Source: Actinomycetota bacterium (GTDB taxonomy: Bacteria > Actinomycetota > Thermoleophilia > Gaiellales > Gaiellaceae). Taken from it: DNA of 31,719 nt. Made by a program: the position numbers and the translations under genes. Shown piece by piece: positions 7,651 through 15,890 of this stretch (position 1 is the first letter of the stretch; each line of letters starts with the position of its first letter). The notes beneath the pieces were generated by a model that did not search any database, was not told the DNA's origin, and saw only the letters and a list, made by a program, of their open reading frames with translations. The stretch covers positions 1 to 31,719 of the forward strand of contig JACCTK010000295.1 of the NCBI GenBank assembly GCA_013812465.1. Reading direction: 5' to 3'.

Positions 7651-8041
7651 AGCGGTGAACGAGGCGCTGGTACGCGCGATCTTCGACGCGTTCGCGCGGA
7701 CGGAGGGCTTCGGGCTGCGTGGGCTCTTCGCCGAGGAGGCGGTCTGGACGGTTCCGGGGCAGGGGGTGATGGCCGGCGTCTACCGAGGCCGCGAGGAGAT
7801 CTTCCGCTTTCTCGGCCGGCTGCCGAAGGAGACCGGCGGGACGTACGGATCCGAGCTCCGCGATGTTCTGGCGAGCGAGAAGCGGGCGGCGGCGATCTAC
7901 GTCGCGCGCGGCTCGCGAAACGGACGCAGCCTCGAGCTCGAGCAAGTGCTCCTCTTCGGCATCGAAGATGGGCTCGTGCGTGAGGTTCTCGCCCTCCCCA
8001 GCGACCCTCGAGTGTTCGAGGAGTTCTGGGCGGCGGGATGA
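7640..8041 (+). CDS. SnoaL/NTF2-like domain protein
   Basis: About 133 residues from GTG 7640. It has the cone-shaped NTF2-like pattern: an N-terminal helix (VNEALVRAIFDAFAR), then EEAVWTVPGQGVMAGVYRGREEIFRFLGRL, of which the key part is VWTVPG and YRGREEIFRFL, then strands ending in FGIEDGLVREVLALPSDP. Families of this fold include SnoaL-like cyclases, ketosteroid isomerases and many binding proteins of unknown ligand. Longer in-frame extension upstream runs through the 70-aa gene and is not convincing. It overlaps that gene and ends 28 bp before the 170-nt element. The specific function is unknown. Confidence 0.75.
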   Translation: MSDRAVNEALVRAIFDAFARTEGFGLRGLFAEEAVWTVPGQGVMAGVYRGREEIFRFLGRLPKETGGTYGSELRDVLASEKRAAAIYVARGSRNGRSLELEQVLLFGIEDGLVREVLALPSDPRVFEEFWAAG

Positions 8042-8069
8042 GCTCATGGGCTCGGCCTCCTGCGGGCCG

Positions 8070-8240
8070 TAGATGCTTGATCGGGAATTCACGGCGGGCC
8101 GGATGACGGCCACGTTACGGCGCCGGATCACCACCCTCCCTCGTCGTCTAGGCTTATCAGCCTGCACGACGAGTGAGTGCGTCGCCCGGCTTGGTCGTGA
8201 CCGCCCCCTCCTCGCGCCTCAATTCCCGATCAAGCATCTA
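8070..8240 (-). repeat. ~170-nt structured element, copy A (minus orientation relative to copy B)
   Basis: The element is bounded by a perfect 20-bp inverted repeat: TAGATGCTTGATCGGGAATT at 8070-8089 and its complement at 8221-8240. Inside are blocks identical to copy B (16802-16971) and an internal hairpin at 8140-8173. The two copies match along their full length in opposite orientation (171 versus 170 nt). It fills most of the gap between the SnoaL-like gene and glcD. A predicted 60-aa reading frame across it is not convincing. It may be a MITE-like mobile element or a structured RNA; no transposase is nearby. Confidence 0.8.
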
Positions 8241-8244
8241 GACT
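8239..8244 (+). promoter_or_regulatory. Candidate -10 box (TAGACT) for glcD, partly supplied by element A
   Basis: TAGACT ends 7 nt before ATG 8252. Its first two bases are the terminal TA of the 170-nt element, so the repeat end forms part of the promoter. A leaderless glcDEF transcript is inferred. Confidence 0.45.
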
Positions 8245-8251
8245 CGCGTCG

Positions 8252-9706
8252 ATGACGCTTCCGGCCCCCTTCGTGCTGGAGCTGCAGCGCGCGCTGGGAG
8301 CGAAGAACGTGATCACCGAGCCGGAGCAACTCCGAGTCTACGAGTGCGACGGTCTCACCGGACACAGGGCGATTCCGGAGCTGGTCGTCCTTCCCGGCTC
8401 GACCGAAGACGTGCAGGTGGTCGTACGCGCGTGTAGCAGGGAGCGCATTCCCTTTGTTGCGCGTGGCGCGGGAACGGGCCTCTCAGGGGGCGCGACGCCG
8501 CTCGCGGGAGGCGTCGTCGTGTCGCTCGCGCGCATGAATCGCATCTTGGAGATCGACCTCGCCAGCCAGCGCGTCGTCGTCGAGCCGGGAGTCGCCAACC
8601 TCGACGTCACCCGCGCGGTCGCCGCCGAAGGGTTCTTCTACGCGCCCGATCCCTCGAGCCAGCAGGTCTGCACGATCGGCGGCAACGTCGCCGAGAACTC
8701 GGGTGGCGCGCACTGCCTGAAGAACGGCTTCACCGTCCACCATGTCACGGGCGTGATGCTAGTGCTGCCCGACGGCGAGACCGTCGAGCTCGGCGGCAAG
8801 GCGCTCGACCCGGACGGTCCCGACCTCTTGGGCATGGTCGTCGGCTCGGAGGGAACGCTCGGCATCGTCACTCAGGTGACGCTTCGCCTGGTCCGAGCTC
8901 CGGAGGCGGTGCAGACGCTCCTCGCAGCGTTCGAGACCACCGATGCGGCCGGCGCAGCGGTGTCCGGCATCGTCGCTGCGGGGATTCTCCCCTCCGCGCT
9001 CGAGATGATGGACCGGCTCACGATCGAGGCCGCCGAGCTCGCCGTCGCCCCCGGCTATCCCGCCGGAGCAGGCGCCGTCCTCCTCGTGGAGCTCGACGGC
9101 GTGTCCGCACAGGTCGAGGAGGACGCCGCCGAGGTCGAGAGGATCTGCGCCGAGTGCGGTGCATTCGAGATCCGGGCTGCGACGAACGATCTCGCTCGCG
9201 CGCTCCTCTGGAAGGGGCGCAAGTCGGCGTTCGCGGCCATGGGGCGAGTCGCGACCGACTACTACGTCCAAGACGGCGTGGTGCCGAGAACCCGGCTTCA
9301 GGGAGTTCTGCGGCGGATCCAGGAGCTTTCCGAGATCCACGGCTTGCGGGTCGGGAACGTCTTCCACGCGGGCGACGGCAATCTCCATCCGCTCGTCCTC
9401 TACGACGCGGAGCAGGGAGAGACGGAGCAGGCGCGCGTCCTCGCCGAGGCGATCCTCGACGCGTGCTTGGACGCGGGAGGCTCGCTCACGGGTGAGCACG
9501 GGGTCGGAATGGACAAGGCCTGCTCGATGCCGCGCATGTTCTCCGAGCGGGATCTCGAGGTCTTCGAGCGCGTGCGTCGCGCCTTCGACCCCGATGGGCT
9601 CTGCAATCCGGGCAAGGTGATCCCCACACCTCGGCTCTGCGGCGAGGTGCCGGGTCCCTATCGCGTGCATCCGCTCGAGAGAATGGGCGTTGCCGAGCGT
9701 CTCTAG
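8252..9706 (+). CDS. glcD: Glycolate oxidase FAD-binding subunit GlcD
   Basis: 484 residues. This is an FAD-linked oxidase of the vanillyl-alcohol-oxidase/lactate-dehydrogenase type. The FAD-binding segment contains RGAGTGLSGGA (about 72-82) and TIGGNVAENSGGAHCLK (about 143-159). The C-terminal half has GNVFHAGDGNLHPL and GEHGVGMDK, and ends in LCNPGKVIP, all typical of GlcD. The enzyme oxidises glycolate (or D-lactate) to glyoxylate (or pyruvate) and passes electrons via GlcF to the respiratory chain. It is the first gene of glcDEF, with glcE starting inside its 3' end. A D-lactate dehydrogenase role is possible, but the DEF arrangement favours glycolate. Confidence 0.93.
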   Translation: MTLPAPFVLELQRALGAKNVITEPEQLRVYECDGLTGHRAIPELVVLPGSTEDVQVVVRACSRERIPFVARGAGTGLSGGATPLAGGVVVSLARMNRILEIDLASQRVVVEPGVANLDVTRAVAAEGFFYAPDPSSQQVCTIGGNVAENSGGAHCLKNGFTVHHVTGVMLVLPDGETVELGGKALDPDGPDLLGMVVGSEGTLGIVTQVTLRLVRAPEAVQTLLAAFETTDAAGAAVSGIVAAGILPSALEMMDRLTIEAAELAVAPGYPAGAGAVLLVELDGVSAQVEEDAAEVERICAECGAFEIRAATNDLARALLWKGRKSAFAAMGRVATDYYVQDGVVPRTRLQGVLRRIQELSEIHGLRVGNVFHAGDGNLHPLVLYDAEQGETEQARVLAEAILDACLDAGGSLTGEHGVGMDKACSMPRMFSERDLEVFERVRRAFDPDGLCNPGKVIPTPRLCGEVPGPYRVHPLERMGVAERL

Positions 9707-10598
9707 CCTGGAGCAGGCCGCGGAGCTGCTTGTCGGCGCCCACACCGAGGGTAGGCGGGTCGCGATCGGAGAGGACCTCACCACCGAGGGACTCGACCGG
9801 ATTCTGGAGCACGAGGCGGGCGATCTCACGTGCACGGTGGAGGCCGGGGTGCGCCTCTCGGCCTTGCAGAGCGCCCTCTCGGAGCACGGGCAGAGGCTGT
9901 CGCTCGATCCGCCCGGCGACCCGACCGTCGGGGCGCTCCTCGCGCAGAACCTGTCCGGACCGCTGCGCCATCGCTTCGGCGCGCCCCGCGACCTCGTCCT
10001 CGGCGTCACGCTCGTGCTGCCGGACGGGACGATCGCGAGCGCCGGCGGCAAGGTCGTCAAGAACGTGGCGGGTTACGACCTCGCGAGGCTCGTTTGCGGC
10101 TCTGAGGGACGGCTCGCTCTGATCGCGCGCGTCAGCCTCCGTCTACACCCCCTGCCGAAGGCCGAGCAGACACTCGCGGTCGAGACCGGCGATGCCGCGA
10201 GCGTCGTTCGCGCCCTCCTCGGCTCGCAGCTGCAACCGAGCGCCCTCGACGTCCTCCATCCGGGCGGCGTCCTCGTTCTGTTCGAGGGCTCTCCTCGTGC
10301 GGTGGAGGCGCAGATCGCGGCCGCGAAAGCGCTCGTCGGCGGGGTCGAGGTCGAGCGAGAGGCGTGGGATGTCTCGCGCCGTCGCCAGGGGGCAGCGCGG
10401 GAGCGCATCCGCTTCGACCCCGGACTGCTCGAGGAGACACTCGCCGAGCTCGGCGATGCCGTCGTCCGCCCCGCTTCCGGAGTCGCGTACTCCGCCGACG
10501 ATGGGCCAAGTAACAGACTGTTACAAGGCGCGATCGAAGAGCGCCTGGTAGAGCGGATCAGGCGTGAGCTCGATCCGAACGGGGTTCTTTCCGCGTGA
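9690..10598 (+). CDS. glcE: Glycolate oxidase subunit GlcE (second FAD-binding subunit)
   Basis: 302 residues from TTG 9690, overlapping glcD by 17 bp. A short FAD-binding domain contains PPGDPTVGALLAQNLSGPLRHRFG and GGKVVKNVAGYDLARL (the recognisable core is GGKVVKNVAGYD), the normal GlcE signature. The family is shorter than GlcD because the C-terminal domain is reduced. It ends with VERIRRELDPNGVLSA. Near the C terminus the codons for SNRLLQG, including a TTA leucine codon that is very rare in DNA this rich in GC, coincide exactly with a 23-bp palindrome (10506-10528) also found upstream of the cupredoxin gene. This looks like an in-frame insertion. The stop overlaps the glcF start by 4 bp (GTGA). 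Confidence 0.9.
   Translation: MPSVSSLEQAAELLVGAHTEGRRVAIGEDLTTEGLDRILEHEAGDLTCTVEAGVRLSALQSALSEHGQRLSLDPPGDPTVGALLAQNLSGPLRHRFGAPRDLVLGVTLVLPDGTIASAGGKVVKNVAGYDLARLVCGSEGRLALIARVSLRLHPLPKAEQTLAVETGDAASVVRALLGSQLQPSALDVLHPGGVLVLFEGSPRAVEAQIAAAKALVGGVEVEREAWDVSRRRQGAARERIRFDPGLLEETLAELGDAVVRPASGVAYSADDGPSNRLLQGAIEERLVERIRRELDPNGVLSA
10506..10528. repeat. Copy of the GTAACAG-n-CTGTTAC palindrome inside glcE
   Basis: The core 15 bp (10510-10524) is a perfect inverted repeat. The 19-mer CCAAGTAACAGACTGTTAC is identical to the reverse strand of 1897-1919, and only two outer bases of the 23 differ. It is translated in frame as part of GlcE. Confidence 0.75.
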
Positions 10599-11815
10599 TT
10601 CGCGAGCTGACGGCCGACTGCGTGCACTGCGGCTTCTGCCTGCCCACGTGCCCGACCTACGTCCTTTGGAGCGAGGAGATGGACTCGCCGCGCGGCCGGA
10701 TCCACCTGATGGACGCGCGTCTCGACGGAACCGTGACGCTGAACGACACCGTCACGACCCATTTCGACCGCTGTCTCGGATGCATGGCATGCGTTTCGTC
10801 GTGCCCCTCCGGAGTTCGCTACGACCGGCTGATCGAGACGACCCGCGCGGCGGTCGAGGAGGAGCACCAGCGGCCGCTCGGCGACCGCCTGCTCCGCGGT
10901 CTTCTCTTTCGCGTGCTGCCCTACCATCGGCGGATGCGAGCGGCGCTCGCGCTCGCCGAGCTCGGGCGCGGCATTCCCCTGCCCCGGCGGCTCAGGCCGC
11001 TCATCGACGTCGCGCCTCCATGGCGCGGCCACGGCGAGGTGGCGAGCATCACGCATCCAGAAGGCGCCCGGCGGGGGCGCGTGGGCGTCCTGACCGGATG
11101 CGTCCAGCGCGCGGTCTTCCCCGACGTGAACGCGGCGACCGCCCGCGTCCTCGCGGCTGACGGCTATGAGGTCGTCGCGCCGCCCCAGGGTTGCTGCGGC
11201 GCGCTGTCGGTGCATGCGGGCCGGCTGGAGGAGGGAAAGTCGTTCGCACGGCAGCTGGTCACCGCCTTCGAGGGCGTCGAGCTGGTGATCGTCAACTCCT
11301 CCGGCTGCGGGTCACACTTGAAGGAGCTCGGCTGGCTCTTGGGTGATGAGCGCGCCGCGGACTTCGCCGGAAAGGTCCGAGACGTCAGTGAGTTTCTCGC
11401 TGATGCTCGTCCGCAGGCACGACGCCACCCGCTCTCCATGAAGGTGGCGCTCCAGGACTCCTGCCATCTCCGTCACGCGCAAGCGCTCCCGCTGGCCTCG
11501 CTGGACGCTCTTGGCCGGATTCCGGCGCTGGACGTCGTCGAGCCCGCGGAGCAGGACCTCTGCTGCGGCTCAGCCGGGATCTACAACATCGTGCAGCCCG
11601 AGGCCGCCCGTGAGCTCGGCGACCGCAAGGCCGGGCACATTCTGGCGACGGGCGCGCAGGCGTACGCAAGCGCGAATCCAGGCTGCCTGGTCCAGGTGTC
11701 GCAGGCGCTGCGCCGAGCACAGCGTCCCCTTCCCGCGCTCCATCCGATCGAGCTCGTCGACGCGTCGATCCGGAACGTCGGCGCCGGGCGTTTGCTCAGC
11801 CGGGCGCGGCGCTAG
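10595..11815 (+). CDS. glcF: Glycolate oxidase iron-sulfur subunit GlcF
   Basis: 406 residues. Two N-terminal [4Fe-4S] motifs, CVHCGFCLPTCP (about 9-20) and CLGCMACVSSCP (about 59-70), are followed by two cysteine-rich CCG domains with PQGCCGALS and DLCCGSAG. This is the standard GlcF/LutA-like layout for electron transfer from the flavin subunits to quinone at the membrane. GTG 10595 overlaps the glcE stop, so the subunits are coupled in translation. The 3' end overlaps the tail of the convergent MFS gene by 20 bp, so no separate terminator fits between them. Confidence 0.93.
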   Translation: MIRELTADCVHCGFCLPTCPTYVLWSEEMDSPRGRIHLMDARLDGTVTLNDTVTTHFDRCLGCMACVSSCPSGVRYDRLIETTRAAVEEEHQRPLGDRLLRGLLFRVLPYHRRMRAALALAELGRGIPLPRRLRPLIDVAPPWRGHGEVASITHPEGARRGRVGVLTGCVQRAVFPDVNAATARVLAADGYEVVAPPQGCCGALSVHAGRLEEGKSFARQLVTAFEGVELVIVNSSGCGSHLKELGWLLGDERAADFAGKVRDVSEFLADARPQARRHPLSMKVALQDSCHLRHAQALPLASLDALGRIPALDVVEPAEQDLCCGSAGIYNIVQPEAARELGDRKAGHILATGAQAYASANPGCLVQVSQALRRAQRPLPALHPIELVDASIRNVGAGRLLSRARR

Positions 11816-13055
11816 GAAGCTCAACGGGCGTCAGGTCGTCGAGCCGGTCGACCTGCGCCAGCGAGGGGAACAAGCGCCACCAGAGAACGGCGATCGCGAT
11901 CGTCGCGACCCCACCGAAGAGAACCGCCGGGACCGCGCCGACGAGCGCGGCCGCGACTCCCGACTCGAACGCCCCGAGCTCGTTCGACGCGCTGATGAAG
12001 ACCATCTCGACCGCGTTCACGCGTCCGCGCAACTCGTCGGGAGTCACCAGCGGCAGGATCGTCGAGCGAAGAACCACGCTCACCAGGTCGAACGCGCCTC
12101 CGAGCGCGAGGGCCAGCATCGAGAGCCACATCTCGCGCGAGAGGCCGAACACGACCATGCACACGCCGAACGCGGCCACGACGAGAAACAGCGTGCGACC
12201 GGCTCGCCGCCTGAGGGGACGCCGCGCGATGAAGAGCGCGGCAGCGAACGATCCCACAGCCGGAGCGGCGCGGAGCAGCCCGAGGCCGGTCGGCCCAACC
12301 TCGAGGATGTCCTTCGCGAAGATCGGGAGGAGAGCGACGGCGCCTCCGAGCAGAACGGCGAAGAGATCGAGGGAGATCGCGCCGAACAAGACCTTCGTCC
12401 GGCGAATGAGCCGCACGCCGGCGAGAACCTCCTCGAGACCCGCGGCGCCCACGGCAGCAGCGACACGGCCAGCGTGGAGGGCGAGCACGCACGCGAACGC
12501 GACGAGCGAGAGCCCTATCCCGACGATGTACACGAGCTCAGGTCGGAGCGCGAACAGGAGACCCCCAGCCGCCGGGCCCGCGACCAGCGAGAGCTGAAAC
12601 GCGATCGAGCGCTGTGCGAGCGCGCTCACCAGGATCTCCCTGGGAACGAGCGAGGGCGTGAGGGCGCGGCCCGCGGGCGCGCCGATCGCGCTCCCTACTC
12701 CCATCGCAAAAGCGAGCGCGAAGAACGGCCACACCTCGTCGGCGCCCGAGCGCGTGATCGCGAGGAGCCCGAGCGCGACGCCGATGTCGACCGTGATCAT
12801 GAAGAGGTAGAGGAGCCGGCGCGAGACCCGATCTGCGAGTTGGCCCGCAGGCAGCGCGAGCAGCGGGAGGGGGAGGAACTCCGCGAGACCGACGAGCCCC
12901 AGGTCGAGAGGGTTCTCGCGGACGGAGTACACCTGCCACCCGACGGCGACGGTCGCCATATTCACTGCGAAGCTCGAAGCGACCAGCGCGACCCAGAAGA
13001 GCCTGAAGTCGCGGTGACGGAACGCGGAACCGCTGCTTCTAAGAACTCGTTTCAC
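11796..13055 (-). CDS. MFS transporter, EntS/MFS_3-type exporter
   Basis: 419 residues with about 10-12 hydrophobic helices. The N terminus FRHRDFRLFWVALVASSFAVN (its hallmark is the FRxxxFRLFW pattern) and the loop motif LPAGQLADRVSRRLLYLF between helices 2 and 3 are typical of the MFS_3 subgroup that includes the enterobactin exporter EntS. It likely exports a small hydrophobic or siderophore-like compound, but the substrate is not predictable. The GTG start at 13055 lies within one arm of a large inverted repeat (13034-13118); a start further in is possible because the first eight residues are not conserved-looking. It follows the CNNM gene on the same strand and overlaps glcF tail-to-tail. 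Confidence 0.85.
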   Translation of the reverse strand: MKRVLRSSGSAFRHRDFRLFWVALVASSFAVNMATVAVGWQVYSVRENPLDLGLVGLAEFLPLPLLALPAGQLADRVSRRLLYLFMITVDIGVALGLLAITRSGADEVWPFFALAFAMGVGSAIGAPAGRALTPSLVPREILVSALAQRSIAFQLSLVAGPAAGGLLFALRPELVYIVGIGLSLVAFACVLALHAGRVAAAVGAAGLEEVLAGVRLIRRTKVLFGAISLDLFAVLLGGAVALLPIFAKDILEVGPTGLGLLRAAPAVGSFAAALFIARRPLRRRAGRTLFLVVAAFGVCMVVFGLSREMWLSMLALALGGAFDLVSVVLRSTILPLVTPDELRGRVNAVEMVFISASNELGAFESGVAAALVGAVPAVLFGGVATIAIAVLWWRLFPSLAQVDRLDDLTPVELPSAAPG

Positions 13056-13118
13056 AATGAAGCCTTGTGCCGCCGGGGTGCGCGACGAAGCGTCAATGTG
13101 AAACGAGTTCTAAGCAGC
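13034..13118. repeat. 85-bp inverted-repeat element between the CNNM and MFS genes
   Basis: The left arm GCTGCTT-(CTA)-AGAACTCGTTTCACA and the right arm TGTGAAACGAGTTCTAAGCAGC pair over 22 bp with a single 3-nt bulge. About 38 bp separate the arms. The element covers the MFS start codon on one side and the CNNM stop codon on the other. Its inner part has weak similarity to repeats R1/R2. Confidence 0.7.
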
Positions 13119-14417
13119 TTCCGACTCGCCCGCCGGCTTCGGCTTGTCGCCGATCCCGAACTCGATCTCGATCCGGGAGATTCTCGAGCCCTCGACTTCG
13201 AGCACACCGAGGCGGAGACCGTCCGCGAAGATCTCGTCGCCGACCTCGGCGGCGCGTCCGAGCGCGCCGAAGACGAGACCCGCGAGCGTGTGGTAATCGT
13301 CCTGATCGAGGTGCGCGCCGAACGCCTCGTTGAAGTCGTCGATGGTGTACGAGCCATCGACTCTGACGTGGGTCTCGTCCACACGCTCGACCGACGTGTC
13401 GGGCAGGTCGAACTCGTCCTCGATCTCACCGACGATCTCCTCGATCAGGTCTTCGAGCGTGACGATCCCGTCCACCACTCCGTACTCGTCGACGACGATC
13501 GCCATGTGCTGCTTCTCGCGCCGGAAATCGGCAAGGAGCGCCGCCAGGTCCTTCGTCTCCGGGACGACAAACGCCGGCCGCGAGATCGTCTCCAGTCGCA
13601 CCGCGGCGATTCCGAGATCGTGCATGGCGGCGAAGAGATCGCGGACGTGCAGGATGCCCACGATCTCATCGAGCGAGTTGCGGTAGACCGGGTAGCGGGT
13701 GTACGGCGAGTTGACCACCGTGGCGAGCGCCTCCTCCGGCGCCATGTCCACCGAGATCGCGACAACATCGGGTCGCGGGACCATCACCGCATCGACCTCC
13801 TTCGACGCGAAGTCGAAGACCTTGTAGAGCATCTCCTCCTCCGCCTCGTGGAACTCGCCGACGTCCTCGGCCGCGGCGACGCTGTGGCGGATATCCTCGC
13901 GTGTGTACGCAATCATGCCCGCCGGCGCCGGTTTCACGCGAAGAGCGCGCAGCGCGACATTCGCCGATTTCTGCAGCGCCCATACGAGCGGGTGCGTGAT
14001 CCTGGCGAGCCAGTCGAGCGGCAGTGCGAGCGCGACCGCGAGCCTCTCGGCCTTTTGGAGCGCCACCGCCTTCGGCACGAGTTCGCCGAGGACGACGGAG
14101 AGGTAGGTCAGGATGGCGAACGCGATCAGGAAGGCGACCGTGTTCGAGAGCGGCGGATCCATCAAGCCGGAGAGCAGGGGCTCGCCGATTGCGCCGAGCA
14201 GGATCGCCGAGATCGTGATTCCGACCTGAACCGTCGAGATGAAGCGCACCGGATCGTCCATCAGGCGCAGCGCCGTCTTTGCCCCACGGCCTCCACGCAG
14301 CGCGCGCTCCTCGAGCCGGCTCCGCCGCGCGGTGACGAGCGCGTACTCCGCTGTCACGAAGATCGCGTTCCCCAAGACGAGGAGGAACACGATCACGATG
14401 CGGAGGGAGGTGCTCAC
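13110..14417 (-). CDS. CNNM/CorC-HlyC family membrane protein (DUF21 + CBS pair + CorC_HlyC)
   Basis: 435 residues from GTG. Residues 1-~190 form the DUF21/CNNM transmembrane domain with about four hydrophobic segments, beginning IVIVFLLVLGNAIFVTAEYAL. A pair of CBS domains follows at about 205-335, with VMVPRPDVVAISVD at the first and a VVDEYGVVDGIVTLEDLIEE-type ending at the second (key residues DEYG and TLEDL). The C-terminal ~80 residues are the CorC_HlyC transporter-associated domain. Proteins of this type are implicated in Mg2+/Co2+ efflux. The old name hemolysin C is misleading. The stop codon lies in the inverted repeat shared with the MFS gene. Confidence 0.9.
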   Translation of the reverse strand: MSTSLRIVIVFLLVLGNAIFVTAEYALVTARRSRLEERALRGGRGAKTALRLMDDPVRFISTVQVGITISAILLGAIGEPLLSGLMDPPLSNTVAFLIAFAILTYLSVVLGELVPKAVALQKAERLAVALALPLDWLARITHPLVWALQKSANVALRALRVKPAPAGMIAYTREDIRHSVAAAEDVGEFHEAEEEMLYKVFDFASKEVDAVMVPRPDVVAISVDMAPEEALATVVNSPYTRYPVYRNSLDEIVGILHVRDLFAAMHDLGIAAVRLETISRPAFVVPETKDLAALLADFRREKQHMAIVVDEYGVVDGIVTLEDLIEEIVGEIEDEFDLPDTSVERVDETHVRVDGSYTIDDFNEAFGAHLDQDDYHTLAGLVFGALGRAAEVGDEIFADGLRLGVLEVEGSRISRIEIEFGIGDKPKPAGESEAA

Positions 14418-14462
14418 GAGCGCCCCTGGCCGTCTCGGGCTCGATGCGACCCAGAGCTGGGA

Positions 14463-14486
14463 TACGGAAACGCCCCCGAAGGGGCG
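14463..14486 (-). terminator. Intrinsic terminator downstream of the MBL hydrolase gene
   Basis: On the minus strand CGCCCC-TTCG-GGGGCG (14486-14471) is a perfect 6-bp stem with a UUCG tetraloop, followed by TTTCC. It lies 33 bp beyond the MBL stop codon and before the CNNM start, so CNNM-MFS probably has its own promoter. Confidence 0.6.
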
Positions 14487-14518
14487 CCGGTACTAGGCGG
14501 GTGGTCGTCCACCATCGA

Positions 14519-15454
14519 TCAGGCCGCAGTATAGGAAACCGCGCCGTCGACCTCGTGCCGGCAGGCCGCTCCGTCGTTCACGAGCCGCTCAGCGTGGGAC
14601 AAGGTCTCGGCGACTGCGAAGCGACGACTCGCCGGCTTGAGATCCTCGCCGAAGAGCGCGAACGAGAGCTCGTAGCCCGTTTTCGGCTCCGGTCCGAGCG
14701 CCGCGACCGCCTCCTCGAGACGCAGGCGGTGGTGCTCTTGCAGCTCCCGCGCGCGTCCCGCCGGATCGTGGATCGGCTCGCCGTGGCCGGGCAGGGCGAC
14801 GTGGGCGTCGAGCTCCGCTACTCGCCGAAGGGCGCCAAGGTAGTCCCCGAGCGGGTCGGCACGGCTTGCCGGCCAGAGCCCGACGGTCGGTGTGATCCTC
14901 GGTAGAAGGTGATCGGCGGCGATGAGGACGCCGTCCTTGAGCAGGCAGAGCTGGCCGTCAGCATGCCCGGGCGCGGCGACGAGCTCCCAGCCGTCCAAGT
15001 GCTCGCCCGCCTCCACGAGCACGGGATCGCGCTGGTAGCGAACGAAGGGCCGGTAGAGCGAGCTCTGGCCGACGAGCTCGGCCGTGACGTCATCGGGAAC
15101 GCCGTGCAACTGAAACCAGTCGCGAATCCGCTCGGACCAGTTCGGATTGCCCCACACGAGCTCGCACTGAGCGTAGTCGAGCGTCCCTTGGTAGACCGGC
15201 GCGCCCGTCAGCTCGTGCAGATCTCCGGCGGCGCCGACGTGATCCGGGTGGAAGTGGGTGACGAAGATCGCGGCGACTGGCCCGCCGGCACGCTCGAGCT
15301 CCGCGCGCCAGACTTCCTTCGCGTCGGGCGTGCCGACCCCGGTGTCGACGACGATCCAGCCGTTATCGCCGGGGAGCAGGTACGAGTGAACGTGCCCGGG
15401 CCGCGTCGGCAGAGGGAGCGTGACGCGCCGGATCCCGCCGTCGAGCTCATCCAT
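14519..15454 (-). CDS. MBL-fold metallo-hydrolase
   Basis: 311 residues. The complete metal-binding set is present: THFHPDHVG (about 86-94), the later His of APGHADGQ, Asp in IAADHLL and a final His in LPGHGEP. This defines an active two-metal hydrolase of the glyoxalase II/LACTB2 type. An ~80-residue helical C-terminal extension ending in SRRFAVAETLSHAERLVNDG is common in actinobacterial relatives. The substrate is unknown. A TAGAGT box 8 nt before the ATG overlaps the stop codon of the upstream membrane-protein gene, and a UUCG terminator follows the gene. Confidence 0.85.
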   Translation of the reverse strand: MDELDGGIRRVTLPLPTRPGHVHSYLLPGDNGWIVVDTGVGTPDAKEVWRAELERAGGPVAAIFVTHFHPDHVGAAGDLHELTGAPVYQGTLDYAQCELVWGNPNWSERIRDWFQLHGVPDDVTAELVGQSSLYRPFVRYQRDPVLVEAGEHLDGWELVAAPGHADGQLCLLKDGVLIAADHLLPRITPTVGLWPASRADPLGDYLGALRRVAELDAHVALPGHGEPIHDPAGRARELQEHHRLRLEEAVAALGPEPKTGYELSFALFGEDLKPASRRFAVAETLSHAERLVNDGAACRHEVDGAVSYTAA

Positions 15455-15462
15455 GGCGGGCG

Positions 15463-15468
15463 ACTCTA
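15463..15468 (-). promoter_or_regulatory. Candidate -10 box (TAGAGT) for the MBL hydrolase
   Basis: TAGAGT is 8 nt before ATG 15454, and its first three bases are the TAG stop of the upstream gene. It fits the leaderless pattern. Confidence 0.35.
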
Positions 15469-15852
15469 CAGCTGGCTAGGCGCGATGTCCGCCGATCGAA
15501 ATCGAATTGCGAAAGCCATGAGGCCGATCATCTCGACCCCGAGGGCAACCCCGACAGGCCGGGGATCGCTGTGCTGAGAGCTTTCCAGTGCGCCCACCAA
15601 GATCGCGAGAGCCACCGCGAGATGCACGGCGAAAGCGATCCTCGCGAGTCGTCTCCTCTTCGCGACCAGCGTGACAAACGTCGCTGCCGAACTCGCGAAG
15701 AGGATCGCGGCAACGGCGATCAGCCAATCGTCGGAGGTCGGATCGTCGTGGTTCTCCCAAGGAAACAAGGCCCAGAAAACGAGGACATACGCGATCCCCG
15801 TGATGGCCAGCGAATGCAGTAGCGACAGCACGATTGCGACAAAGGCGTTCAC
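15466..15852 (-). CDS. Small four-helix membrane protein, unknown
   Basis: 128 residues from GTG 15852 with four hydrophobic segments at about 4-28, 44-64, 72-90 and 100-117. The loop between helices 1 and 2 is acidic (NHDDPTSDDW) and that after helix 2 is basic (AKRRRLAR), so helix 2 probably ends inside. I do not recognise a family. It diverges from the SOS-boxed radical SAM gene, with 64 bp between the two starts, so it may share the LexA site at 15891. Not assigned a function. Confidence 0.6.
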   Translation of the reverse strand: MNAFVAIVLSLLHSLAITGIAYVLVFWALFPWENHDDPTSDDWLIAVAAILFASSAATFVTLVAKRRRLARIAFAVHLAVALAILVGALESSQHSDPRPVGVALGVEMIGLMAFAIRFRSADIAPSQL

Positions 15853-15890
15853 CCCGAGACTTCCATCGGTCGCACGTCTGCCGGGGTTTA

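Noticed and set aside
8070..8240. Element A as a riboswitch or leader controlling glcDEF
   Set aside because: The second copy sits in the opposite orientation relative to its downstream gene, which is unrelated, and the element fills the gap up to a promoter box rather than following one.
8073..8255. A 60-codon plus-strand frame across element A
   Set aside because: It is entirely inside the structured repeat, has unlike-neighbour codon use, and is not preserved in copy B.
11511..14534. A ~1000-codon open frame on the plus strand, antisense to the MFS and CNNM genes
   Set aside because: It is a high-GC shadow frame: very Arg/Glu/Asp-rich with no domain, while the minus strand encodes two clear membrane-protein families.
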